Shown piece after piece: positions 17,800 to 26,517 of a stretch of 64,000 bases of DNA; the first letter of the stretch is position 1; every line of letters starts with the position of its first letter. Position numbers and translations under genes: made by a program. The DNA is taken from assembly GCA_945883845.1 (NCBI GenBank), contig CAMCYI010000011.1, positions 62,001-126,000 of the forward strand, given 5' to 3'. Below the pieces are notes generated by a model that was given only the letters and a program-made list of their open reading frames with translations, ran no database searches and was not told the DNA's origin. The stretch is from Bacteriovorax stolpii (GTDB lineage Bacteria > Bdellovibrionota > Bacteriovoracia > Bacteriovoracales > Bacteriovoracaceae).

Positions 17800-19875
17800 A
17801 TGGATGGGTTTTTCACAAAATTAAAAGTCTTTACTCAAAATTCAGACTTAGCAGTCGCCCTCGGATTGATGATGGTTCTGGGGATGATGGTTGTACCACT
17901 TCCACCGATCGTCCTCGATCTCTTCCTCGCATTTTCGATTGCGATCTCAATCGCGATTCTCTTAATTTCTGTATATGCGAAGAAGCCACTCGATTTCTCG
18001 ACTTTTCCTGCGATTCTTTTGATCACAACACTGATGCGTCTTTCACTCAACGTTGCTTCTACACGTAACATTCTTTTGAATGGTGCGTCTGAGGGGACTG
18101 CGGCCGCAGGACATATCATCAAAGCATTCGGTGAGTTCGTGGTCGGAGGTAACTACGCGGTGGGGATTATCATCTTCATGATTTTGGTCGTCATCAACTT
18201 TATCGTTATCACAAAGGGTGCTGGTCGTGTCGCTGAAGTAAGTGCACGATTCACTCTCGATTCAATGCCCGGTAAACAAATGGCGATCGACGCCGATTTG
18301 AACGCAGGATTGATCGACGAGAAAGAAGCAAAACGTCGCCGTGCTGAAGTTGCACAAGAAGCAGACTTTTACGGGTCCATGGACGGTGCTTCGAAGTTCG
18401 TTCGAGGAGATGCCATTGCAGGTATTCTCATTACGATCATCAACATCATCGGCGGTATCATTATTGGTGTTGCTCAGAAAGACATGAGCTTCTCGGATGC
18501 TGCCCGGGTCTTCACACTCCTTACGGTGGGTGACGGTCTTATCGCTCAGATTCCTGCTCTGATTATCTCTACAGCTGCCGGTATTATCTCAACACGAAAT
18601 TCAAACAACAAAGGTCTCGGAGAATCAGTCGGAGCAGAATTCACTGCTCATCCGAAAGCTTTCTACATCACAGCAGCTGCTATCGGATCGTTCGGGCTTA
18701 TTCCCGGATTCCCAATCCTTCCTTTCGTCGCGATCTCTTCTATGATTGCATTCACTGGCTTCAAGATTGAGAAGAACAAAGAGAATGCAAAAATAACTGA
18801 AGCTAAAAACGCAGTTCAGGAAACAAAGAAAACAGCAGAGACTCTCGAATCTCTCCTTCCAGTGGAACTTGTTCAGCTCGAAGTTGGATATGGGATTGTA
18901 TCTATCGTCGATGCCGAACAGAATGGCGATCTTCTCGAACGTATTTCACACATCCGTAAACAGTTTGCACTCGACTGGGGGATTATCATTCCTTCGGTTC
19001 GAATCAAGGATAACCTCGAGCTTAAGCCGGGTGGATACTCGATCAAGCTTAAAGGAATTGAGATCGCGAAGGGCGAACTCATGTCTGATCACTTGATGGC
19101 AATGGATCCGGGAACTGTCATCGAACAGATGGATGGAATTGAAACCAAGGAGCCGGTCTTCGGATTGCCTGCGATCTGGATCACTGATGATCGTAAAGAT
19201 GAAGCTCAGTACAATGGTTACACTGTTGTCGATCTCTCAACGATCGTTGCCACACACTTAACTGAAGTTCTCAAAGCAAACCTCTCTGAGCTCCTTGGCC
19301 GCCAGGAACTCGTGAAGATCATGGACAATTTCAAGGAAGAGAATCCAAAGATTGTTTCGGATCTCGTGCCGGATATCATGACTCTCGGAACTGTCCTCAA
19401 AGTCCTTCAGAATCTGTTGCGTGAAGGTGTATCGGTCCGAGACCTTCGTACAATTCTTGAAACACTCGCAGAATTTGGCCCTGCATCGAAAGACCCTGAA
19501 GCTCTTACTGAGTATGTTCGTCAGGGACTTTACCGCGGGATCACCGAAAAAATTAAGAGCTCACAAGGTGACGTTCCTCTCTTCACTCTCGACCGTGGTC
19601 TGGAAGAAGCAGTGGCCCGTTCAATCATGATGTCGGATCACGGATCATCTCTGAACCTCGATCCGAAGATCACACAGACAATCCTTGCAACCTTGAATGA
19701 GAAAATCGAAGAAGCAACCTCACAGGGTGAAAAGATGGTGGTCCTATGCTCACCAGTCATCCGTCGCCACTTCAAGAAGCTGACCGAAAAATTCATTCCC
19801 AACATGATTGTGGTCAGTCATAATGAACTTAGCCCCGATGTAAACATCAGATCTCTTGGGACGGTGAGGTTGTAA
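17800..19875 (+). CDS. flhA: Flagellar export apparatus protein FlhA
   Basis: FlhA forms the nonameric ring that receives export substrates and uses the proton gradient. This has 691 residues, normal for the family. Eight hydrophobic helices occupy roughly 18-325. The FHIPEP-family signature region is GRVAEVSARFTLDSMPGKQM and the block DGASKFVRGDAIAGILITI. The cytoplasmic domain (about 345-691) contains GYGIVSIVDAEQNGDLLERI and PVIRRHFKKLTEKFIPNM. GCAGGAGAG precedes the ATG. FlhF begins 3 bases after the stop. Confidence 0.97.
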   Translation: MDGFFTKLKVFTQNSDLAVALGLMMVLGMMVVPLPPIVLDLFLAFSIAISIAILLISVYAKKPLDFSTFPAILLITTLMRLSLNVASTRNILLNGASEGTAAAGHIIKAFGEFVVGGNYAVGIIIFMILVVINFIVITKGAGRVAEVSARFTLDSMPGKQMAIDADLNAGLIDEKEAKRRRAEVAQEADFYGSMDGASKFVRGDAIAGILITIINIIGGIIIGVAQKDMSFSDAARVFTLLTVGDGLIAQIPALIISTAAGIISTRNSNNKGLGESVGAEFTAHPKAFYITAAAIGSFGLIPGFPILPFVAISSMIAFTGFKIEKNKENAKITEAKNAVQETKKTAETLESLLPVELVQLEVGYGIVSIVDAEQNGDLLERISHIRKQFALDWGIIIPSVRIKDNLELKPGGYSIKLKGIEIAKGELMSDHLMAMDPGTVIEQMDGIETKEPVFGLPAIWITDDRKDEAQYNGYTVVDLSTIVATHLTEVLKANLSELLGRQELVKIMDNFKEENPKIVSDLVPDIMTLGTVLKVLQNLLREGVSVRDLRTILETLAEFGPASKDPEALTEYVRQGLYRGITEKIKSSQGDVPLFTLDRGLEEAVARSIMMSDHGSSLNLDPKITQTILATLNEKIEEATSQGEKMVVLCSPVIRRHFKKLTEKFIPNMIVVSHNELSPDVNIRSLGTVRL

Positions 19876-19878
19876 TAA

Positions 19879-21429
19879 ATGTTCGTTAAGAAATTCGAAG
19901 CGGACACTTTAGAAGAGGCCCTGAAGGCGGTTAAGGTCGAGCTCGGCCCTGACGCCATCATTCTCAAAACCATTACAAACTCCGGTATCAAAGGCGCTTT
20001 CGGTAAGAAACGCATTGAAATCACCGCTGCCATCTCAGAGAGAAACTTTGAGAAAAAGGCTAAGGTGGATAGAGTGCTGAACGATGATCAAAAAGAAGAA
20101 TTCTACCAGAAACCGTCCAGTACTGTTAAATCAACCATCCAGAAATATGCAGACAGTCCAGGGCAGGGTAACAGTGGTTACGGCGGAATGGGCCTCAATA
20201 AAATGGTGAACACACTCGCCAAAGGCACTGCCAGCATCGCTGATATGTCTCACAAAACGTCAAACATCATCAAGAATAGCCTCGATGATTTCCTCACCAC
20301 TGAAGACGGAGGAGGACACGGTTTTCCTTCTGATTCTATGGATGATGAGCCGGTTATCGCCTATAAAAAGCCAGCTCCTAAAAAAGCTGCTCCGGTTGCT
20401 GGTCCTCAGGCCCACGGAAAATATTCTGAGCCACCTGCATACGACGATACACGCGATACTGTTCAGATTTCAGGACGTCAGCAGAGACCTCAAGGTGATG
20501 CTCCTGCAGCACCAGCCGCGAGTGGAGTGAGTAAAGAAGCTTACAATGAACTTCGCTCTGAACTCAGAACACAACAGCATAAAGTTGAACTTCTCGAGCA
20601 AAAAATCCTCGAGCTTTCTTCAAACTATCATTTCAATCAGAAACATCTGAACGAAGCGAAAGGTGTTTTTCAGCTGCGTACGACTCTTAAAACACTTGAT
20701 GTTGATGAGTCTCATATTCTCGATCTGATCAAAAAAGCGAACTACGAATTATCGAAAGATGATCTCGAAAATCCTGACATTCTTTTCGAGTTTGCCCTTC
20801 GTGAAATGGCAGGTTCTATTCACACTGCAATCCCTTTATTTGCGAAAGTCGATAATGGCGATCCAGTGGTCACTGTGCTTATTTCAGAGGCAGCTTCCGG
20901 CCAGAGCAGCATGGGCACAAAAATCGCCGTTTTGAAAAAAGATGTGATTTTAATTCAATATTCTCAGGATGGTCAGACAAGTCACTCGTCCGACTTTGCG
21001 GCTCAGGTATTCGGAATCAAAATTGAGAAGGTTCAAAACTTTTCTGAAGTGGTGGGTATCACTCGTAAAGCCTTGGAAGCAGGCAAGTCAGTACTTATCG
21101 ATGTACGATTAAATAATAAATTTACCGACGAAACAAAAAAGTTTGTTGAGACACTTAAGCGCGGCTTTCATCACGTGGAAGTACTGTGCACTTTATCTGC
21201 GATTCACTCGGAACTCTACAACCGGAAAATTATCGCTAGATATAAGGAAATTGTCGACGGTGTTATCATTTCTCATGTGGATCTCTGTATGAATTTTGGA
21301 GCACTCTTCAATGTTCACCGGGCCCACAATAAGTTGCCTCTTAAATTTTTCGGAACAGGCCCTGTAGTTCCGGATGATCTTGAAGGTGCAACGGCTGAGA
21401 GATTGATGGCGGGTCTTTTTCAGTTCTGA
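19879..21429 (+). CDS. flhF: FlhF-like protein with degenerate GTPase motifs
   Basis: FlhF is an SRP-type GTPase that places polar flagella. This 516-residue protein has the FlhF N-terminus (MFVKKFEADTLEEALKAVK, GPDAIILKT), a long low-complexity linker, a helical N domain (about 220-320) and a G-domain-like C-terminus ending PLKFFGTGPVVPDDLEGATAER. The nucleotide motifs are lost. Where GPTGVGKTTT is expected there is SEAASGQSSM (336-345); DTAGR is replaced by DVRLN (408-412); TKLDE is replaced by SHVDL (465-469). It therefore probably cannot bind or hydrolyse GTP in the normal way. The frame is intact, so this is a change of function, not a pseudogene. It sits between flhA and flhG, as flhF should. 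Confidence 0.88.
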   Translation: MFVKKFEADTLEEALKAVKVELGPDAIILKTITNSGIKGAFGKKRIEITAAISERNFEKKAKVDRVLNDDQKEEFYQKPSSTVKSTIQKYADSPGQGNSGYGGMGLNKMVNTLAKGTASIADMSHKTSNIIKNSLDDFLTTEDGGGHGFPSDSMDDEPVIAYKKPAPKKAAPVAGPQAHGKYSEPPAYDDTRDTVQISGRQQRPQGDAPAAPAASGVSKEAYNELRSELRTQQHKVELLEQKILELSSNYHFNQKHLNEAKGVFQLRTTLKTLDVDESHILDLIKKANYELSKDDLENPDILFEFALREMAGSIHTAIPLFAKVDNGDPVVTVLISEAASGQSSMGTKIAVLKKDVILIQYSQDGQTSHSSDFAAQVFGIKIEKVQNFSEVVGITRKALEAGKSVLIDVRLNNKFTDETKKFVETLKRGFHHVEVLCTLSAIHSELYNRKIIARYKEIVDGVIISHVDLCMNFGALFNVHRAHNKLPLKFFGTGPVVPDDLEGATAERLMAGLFQF

Positions 21430-21494
21430 TTTTTCCAGCCAAGATTTTTAGTTAAGCCCGACAGGATGTCAGGCTGTGCGAAGACAGGAGGTTT

Positions 21495-22355
21495 ATGCAC
21501 AAGACCAGTGAGTGGTTGCAATCATTTTCACGTGATCAAGCAACAATCAAAAGCGGCCTCAAGCCGTGTACCAAGATCGCCATCACTGGTGGAAAGGGCG
21601 GAGTAGGGAAGACATCTGTCGCTCTCAAAACGGCTCAGGAACTCGCCCGCGCAGGCCATAATACTCTTCTCATCGATTGCGACTCAAACCTTTCAAACAC
21701 AGCTATCAAGCTGGGACTTCCACTCGATAATAAGTTTGAGAAGCTTCTTTCTGCAGAATTATCTTTCGATGAGTGTGTGATCAAAGCCGGTCACTTTCAT
21801 CTTCTTCCTGCTTGTAACGGTTCTATTGAAATTTTCGAATCAAAACTACATTTCGACGAAATCATCATCGACATCATGGCCGCTCACGAGAATGAATACG
21901 ATTACATCCTTCTCGACTGCCCGGCAGGTGTTAATCGCGATACTCTCACATTGAGTGCCTATTGCGATCACCGCTTCGTTGTCGTTACACCTGATAAATC
22001 ATCCATCACTGACTCGTATTCTCTCATTAAGCTCCTTTCTCAGCGTTTTGGGATCAAAGAGAACCACCTTCTCGTAAACATGTACCAGAACGAAAAACAG
22101 TATCAGAAAGTTGTGATGACCCTGAGTGAAACAGTCGAAAATTTCCTCGGTTGCCGTACTCATATCCTCGGTGGCGTCCAGAAACTGGATGTTTCTGCCG
22201 AGTCGTTTGATACTTTTTTCCTCTCTGACACAAAGAATGAATTTCATAAAAACTTCATTAAACTTTTAAGTGGGTTCACCGAAAAAGTTAATGGACCGGT
22301 GACCGCCCGAAATTCTCGTCGGGAACATTTGGCCTTTGAACAAGACGTTCATTAA
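21495..22355 (+). CDS. flhG: FlhG/FleN MinD-like ATPase
   Basis: FlhG limits flagellar number and, in other species, activates FlhF GTPase. This has 286 residues. The deviant Walker A GGKGGVGKTS is intact (about 32-41), followed by LLIDCDSNLSN and the Walker B-like YILLDCPAG. The N-terminal tail contains D14-Q15-A16, the start of the DQAxxLR activator motif. The C-terminus has a stretch suited to a membrane-targeting helix (FHKNFIKLLSGFTEKV). An excellent AGGAGG ribosome-binding site precedes ATG 21495. Confidence 0.94.
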   Translation: MHKTSEWLQSFSRDQATIKSGLKPCTKIAITGGKGGVGKTSVALKTAQELARAGHNTLLIDCDSNLSNTAIKLGLPLDNKFEKLLSAELSFDECVIKAGHFHLLPACNGSIEIFESKLHFDEIIIDIMAAHENEYDYILLDCPAGVNRDTLTLSAYCDHRFVVVTPDKSSITDSYSLIKLLSQRFGIKENHLLVNMYQNEKQYQKVVMTLSETVENFLGCRTHILGGVQKLDVSAESFDTFFLSDTKNEFHKNFIKLLSGFTEKVNGPVTARNSRREHLAFEQDVH

Positions 22356-22381
22356 AAAAGTTACGCTAAGGAGAGCTCCTC

Positions 22382-23167
22382 ATGTCATCACTGACGGCCA
22401 AATTGAAGAACTTAAAAGACTACCGCAGCACTGTTGATCCAAAAGTGAAAGATGAAATCATTCTGGAGTACGCTCCGTTTGTTCGTTATATCGCTCAGAA
22501 AATCGCATCACGTCTTCCGCCGAATATCGAGCTGGATGACATGATTTCATGTGGTGTCATCGGTCTCATGGATGCGATCGAGAAATTCGATCCTACTCGT
22601 GATAACAAATTTAAAACCTATGCCGAGTTCCGTATTCGTGGAGCAATCCTCGACGAACTTCGCTCTCAGGACTGGGTTCCACGTTCTGTTCGTGAAAAGG
22701 CTAAGCTCGTAGAGAAAACCTACGCTAAACTTGAAAAAGATTTAGGCCGTTCAGCCACAGACGAAGAAATGTGTTCAGAGCTCCAGTGCTCGATGGAAGA
22801 GTTCCATGAGCTCATCAACAAATCAAAATCAGTTTCTCTTCTGAATATCGAAGATGCAGCTGCCATGAGCAAAGGTGATAAGCGCCTGATGGTTTCCCTG
22901 ATGGAGACATCTCGTTCTGCTAACCCTGCCCAGGCCGTAGGATACAAGCGCGCCCAGGAAATCATCAAGGACGGGATCAAGTCCCTTCCTGAGAAGCAAC
23001 GCCTGGTTCTCTCGCTCTATTACTTCGAAGATCTGAACTTGAAAGAGATTGGCCAGGTTCTCGACGTGACTGAGTCCCGCGTGTCTCAGCTTCACACTCA
23101 GGCCATCCTGAAACTGAAAGCAAAACTCCGCAATCAATTCGAATCGCACGAAGACTTAGCAAGCTAA
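22382..23167 (+). CDS. fliA: Flagellar sigma factor FliA (sigma-28)
   Basis: This is a 261-residue sigma factor of the FliA/WhiG type. Region 2 is VRYIAQKIASRLPPNIELDD through KFKTYAEFRIRGAILDELRS, ending in the family-specific DWVPRSVREKAK. Region 3 follows (about 115-165), and region 4 contains LPEKQRLVLSLYYFEDLNLK with the helix-turn-helix IGQVLDVTESRVSQLHTQA. It should read late flagellar and chemotaxis genes. AAGGAGAG precedes the ATG. It is the last gene of the operon; a terminator follows. Confidence 0.96.
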   Translation: MSSLTAKLKNLKDYRSTVDPKVKDEIILEYAPFVRYIAQKIASRLPPNIELDDMISCGVIGLMDAIEKFDPTRDNKFKTYAEFRIRGAILDELRSQDWVPRSVREKAKLVEKTYAKLEKDLGRSATDEEMCSELQCSMEEFHELINKSKSVSLLNIEDAAAMSKGDKRLMVSLMETSRSANPAQAVGYKRAQEIIKDGIKSLPEKQRLVLSLYYFEDLNLKEIGQVLDVTESRVSQLHTQAILKLKAKLRNQFESHEDLAS

Positions 23168-23189
23168 GATAAACTTCTAAGTTGTTTTC

Positions 23190-23220
23190 AAAAAGCCCGA
23201 GTCTTAAGCTCGGGCTTTTT
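23190..23220 (+). terminator. Rho-independent terminator of the flagellar operon
   Basis: AAAAAGCCCGAG (23190-23201) pairs with CTCGGGCTTTTT (23209-23220) around a 7-base loop, and the T-run is part of the stem. It closes the fliL-fliA unit. Confidence 0.93.
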
Positions 23221-23309
23221 AATTTGAGGTCGAGTTTTTACTTCCCAATGTCATTCAAAACATTCCAAAATTAAGTAGCGGAATTTACTGCATACTCAAG
23301 GGTGTTTCT

Positions 23310-25607
23310 ATGGATTGGATAAAAACCTTTAACCGTGGTCAGTGGATTATTCATAGCGTTTTTCTCATCGCCCTATTGTTCGGTGTGAGCTCAACTATTT
23401 TTGCATTAAGAGTCATGTCTTTGCAGAACACAGAAGAAGAACGCATCACCAAAATGAAAGCACTTTTATCATTTTTTAAGACCGACGACAGCTTCGATAA
23501 GGTTGGCAAATATCTTTCGTGGGCAGACACAGAAAAAGCGCAGACAAAACTTCGTGATCTTTCCCGCAAGATTGCACAAATTGAAGAACTCCTGGAAGTT
23601 AAAGCGAGTCCGGATCTCGCCAGGACAATGAAAAATTTCAATGGTCTTATAGGCAACAATGCTTCAATGTCGAGTCCGGTAGATGCTCTCAAAGTCCTCA
23701 AACAAAAAATAAATTCACTTTCTTCGATGGCGAAATCGAAGGGCTATAAAAATATCGGTATTATCTCTGCCCGTATCAACGATCGCCTTGAGCAACTGAA
23801 TCAAAAAAACGTTGGTGGGTCTGTTCAGGTTAGTTACATTAAAAGTGATCTCAAGCGACTCACTCAGCTGGTAAATTCTTCAACTCTCGATGATGGCGAG
23901 AAAAAAGCTATTGTTGCACGTTTCTCTTCTATGGAAAACGAAGTTGATCTGCTCTCCAGCCTGAATTCCCAATCACGCAACATGAAGACGGTCATCAAAG
24001 ACGCTACTCTCTCTCTTGGTCAGTGGACTCTTGATCTGGATAAAAAAACAACTGACATGTCTGACATGCAGGTCAGAAAACAAAACCAGCTCGTGATCCT
24101 CCTTGCAGGGATGGTGGGCTTCCTCGTGATCTCGTGGATGGGTCTGGCCTATCTCTTCCGCTGGCAGAAACAGAACATCTCCTTGAATGTTGAATCAGAA
24201 GTGAAGACAGTCATTGAAAAAGGTATCATGGCCGATCAGCGATTCTTCATGGACCATTATTCTGAAGCGACAAGAAATGACATCGTTCATCTCCTCGATG
24301 AACTAAAAGTAAAACTTAACCTCGGATCCATGCTCCACGAAGGAATGCCATTCGCCGGTTGCATGATCGACAGTCATTTCAAACTTTCTTGGTTTAATCA
24401 CCTGTTCCTTGAGCAGTTCTATCTCTCAGAAGAAGAAGTCAGAAGTGATTCGTTCAACTGGGATTACCTTCGTGAATACCTGAACCTCGACGAAGATCCG
24501 GTGTATGAAGCTATGGTGAATAAGATTGCCGGCATCTATCCTGTGAAAGTTAAGCAGGATGAACTCACTCCGATGCAGCCTTACGAAATGTATGTCACTC
24601 CGATCACTGTGAACCGCGAAGAGAAGATCATGGTCTTCTTCTATCCTCTGGTCGCTGTAAAAGAAGCCATTGCTGAACAGGTCAACATGGCACGCGATAC
24701 TCTCAGTCGCTTCGTGACTTTGTGGAACGAAGAAAAGCTCGACGAAGATGAACTGAGACTCCTCGAGAAGGATTTCAGCACGAATGATCTCTACGATCTC
24801 CATCAGACTCTTGCTGAGCTTTATCAACGTCTGGTTTCTGAAAAAGAAGAATACGTCAGCATGATCCGCCAGCTCGAGAAAGATAAGAGCGAGCTTGAAT
24901 ACAATGTTTCTGAATGGGAACGTACGGACTCAGTCAAAAAAGAAGTCATCAGGGATGAGCTCAAAGTTTTGCATGAAATGCGTGATACATTTCTTCAGAG
25001 TGTAGACCGGTCAGAATCGATCATGAACATCAACCGGACCATCCTGCAGCAGAATGATGACCTTAAAAATGACGGAGCGAAACTTCTTCAGGCTGGCCAG
25101 GAAAGTGCCCGCCGTGACCGCGAGGTCCAGGAAATCCTCGGTCACCTCGACAGCATCAAAGGTGACTACAAAAAACTCAAGTTCGAGCTTCTTGAAGTGA
25201 AGACCCGGCTCATCTCCATCAATAACTCGCTTTTTAGCCAGTTGCCCGTCCTCGATGAGGGCCAGCAGAAACTTGCTAACCGCTATAAAGATGAACTCGC
25301 CCGGCTCGATCTGAACGTGACTGTGCTCGATAAAAAATTGTCTCAGCTGGATGTTCTCCTCGCTAAACTGAATATGATGAGCTCACCGAATCCGGTTCAA
25401 CAGACAACGATCCAGTTCCAGACGACCCAGAAAGACCACGAAGTCAGAGAAGCTCTAATGCAGATACAAAGATCTGCAACGAACGAGCAAAAGAAGATCG
25501 TCGATTCATTCCGTTCTCTTCATTCTCTTATGCGCAAGGATCTCTCTGAGGCCCCAAGAGTCCAGCAGTACTTAAGCGAAGAATCCGGTGATTCTCTTCT
25601 GTCCTGA
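23310..25607 (+). CDS. Membrane sensor-like protein with PAS-like domain and long coiled coil
   Basis: This has 765 residues. One helix lies at about 12-34 and a second at 260-281, enclosing a helical periplasmic domain of about 225 residues, the layout of a chemoreceptor or sensor kinase. After the second helix come a linker, a PAS-like segment (about 336-450: GMPFAGCMIDSHFKLSWFNH) and a long coiled coil (about 510-725). No kinase, MCP signalling hairpin, GGDEF or response-regulator output domain is visible. The end overlaps the next start (ATGA), so it is coupled to the pseudouridine synthase. It may be a structural or polar scaffold protein; the position just after fliA makes a motility role possible. 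Confidence 0.8.
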   Translation: MDWIKTFNRGQWIIHSVFLIALLFGVSSTIFALRVMSLQNTEEERITKMKALLSFFKTDDSFDKVGKYLSWADTEKAQTKLRDLSRKIAQIEELLEVKASPDLARTMKNFNGLIGNNASMSSPVDALKVLKQKINSLSSMAKSKGYKNIGIISARINDRLEQLNQKNVGGSVQVSYIKSDLKRLTQLVNSSTLDDGEKKAIVARFSSMENEVDLLSSLNSQSRNMKTVIKDATLSLGQWTLDLDKKTTDMSDMQVRKQNQLVILLAGMVGFLVISWMGLAYLFRWQKQNISLNVESEVKTVIEKGIMADQRFFMDHYSEATRNDIVHLLDELKVKLNLGSMLHEGMPFAGCMIDSHFKLSWFNHLFLEQFYLSEEEVRSDSFNWDYLREYLNLDEDPVYEAMVNKIAGIYPVKVKQDELTPMQPYEMYVTPITVNREEKIMVFFYPLVAVKEAIAEQVNMARDTLSRFVTLWNEEKLDEDELRLLEKDFSTNDLYDLHQTLAELYQRLVSEKEEYVSMIRQLEKDKSELEYNVSEWERTDSVKKEVIRDELKVLHEMRDTFLQSVDRSESIMNINRTILQQNDDLKNDGAKLLQAGQESARRDREVQEILGHLDSIKGDYKKLKFELLEVKTRLISINNSLFSQLPVLDEGQQKLANRYKDELARLDLNVTVLDKKLSQLDVLLAKLNMMSSPNPVQQTTIQFQTTQKDHEVREALMQIQRSATNEQKKIVDSFRSLHSLMRKDLSEAPRVQQYLSEESGDSLLS

Positions 25608-26437
25608 TGAAAGTCTATCGAGGACCCGTCAGTAAACTTTTTCCTCAGGGGGCCACCCTCGGGGAGGTGCTGATGAAAATGTCCCGTCTCGATCTTGGTC
25701 ATGTCACTGAAGCTGCCGAAAAAGGTGCGGTCTGGAGACAGCGTCTGGGTAAGGGAAAAATTCTTCGTGTCCGGGACCCTTCAATCGTTCTTCATCCCAA
25801 TGATCTCGTCATTTTTAATCTTGATCCCAAGGTTTTGTCTCTCAGAACTCCTGAGCTTCCGCGTGTCATCTATGAAGGGAAGCACTACGGCGTCTGGTAT
25901 AAACCTGCGGGAATGGTCACTCAGGGAACTCCCAGCGGTGATCACACTTCGCTCCTTAGGCTGACTGAGATTTACAAAAAGAAAGAGACCTGGCTTATCC
26001 ATCGTCTTGATCGAGAGACCATGGGCCTTGTCCTGATCGGATATACCAGCGAAGGTGCGAGTAAGCTCAGCGATCTTTTTGTTAAAAATGAAGTCAAGAA
26101 GATATACCAGGCCAGGGTCCTCGGTACTATTTTTCAAAGCCTCGAACAGACCATCACAGAATCACTCGACGGAAAAGATGCGATCACTCACATTGAAGTC
26201 CTGAAACAGTACGAAACCCAGAGTCTCCTTCAGGTCGAACTCGAAACTGGTCGACTTCATCAGATCCGCCGTCACCTCGACTTCATAAACCATCCGATCA
26301 TGGGGGATCCAAAGTATGGCATGGGAAACAAGAATAAAAAGGGCCTCCAGCTCCTGGCCAAGTCCATCACGTTCTATGATCCGTGGGATAAGTCCCTGAA
26401 GAATTACGAGTGTGTCGAAAGTTTAGACAACTCGTAA
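25607..26437 (+). CDS. RluA-family pseudouridine synthase
   Basis: This has 276 residues. The catalytic motif HRLDRETMG carries Asp135. Other family blocks are VWYKPAGMVTQG, ETGRLHQIRRHLDFINHPIM and GDPKYG. The N-terminal ~85 residues look like a degenerate S4-type RNA-binding domain. The substrate (rRNA or tRNA position) cannot be told from sequence. The ATG overlaps the stop of the preceding gene. Confidence 0.92.
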   Translation: MKVYRGPVSKLFPQGATLGEVLMKMSRLDLGHVTEAAEKGAVWRQRLGKGKILRVRDPSIVLHPNDLVIFNLDPKVLSLRTPELPRVIYEGKHYGVWYKPAGMVTQGTPSGDHTSLLRLTEIYKKKETWLIHRLDRETMGLVLIGYTSEGASKLSDLFVKNEVKKIYQARVLGTIFQSLEQTITESLDGKDAITHIEVLKQYETQSLLQVELETGRLHQIRRHLDFINHPIMGDPKYGMGNKNKKGLQLLAKSITFYDPWDKSLKNYECVESLDNS

Positions 26438-26517
26438 AAAGTACATCCTCAGCTCATTCCTAAAGAAAGAAATTCTTAGACGCCCTAAACTAAGTGAAAG
26501 CATTTAGGAGCTGATGT

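Noticed and set aside
19879..21429. flhF as a pseudogene
   Set aside because: The frame is complete, the ends are conserved and the ribosome-binding context is normal; only the nucleotide motifs have changed.
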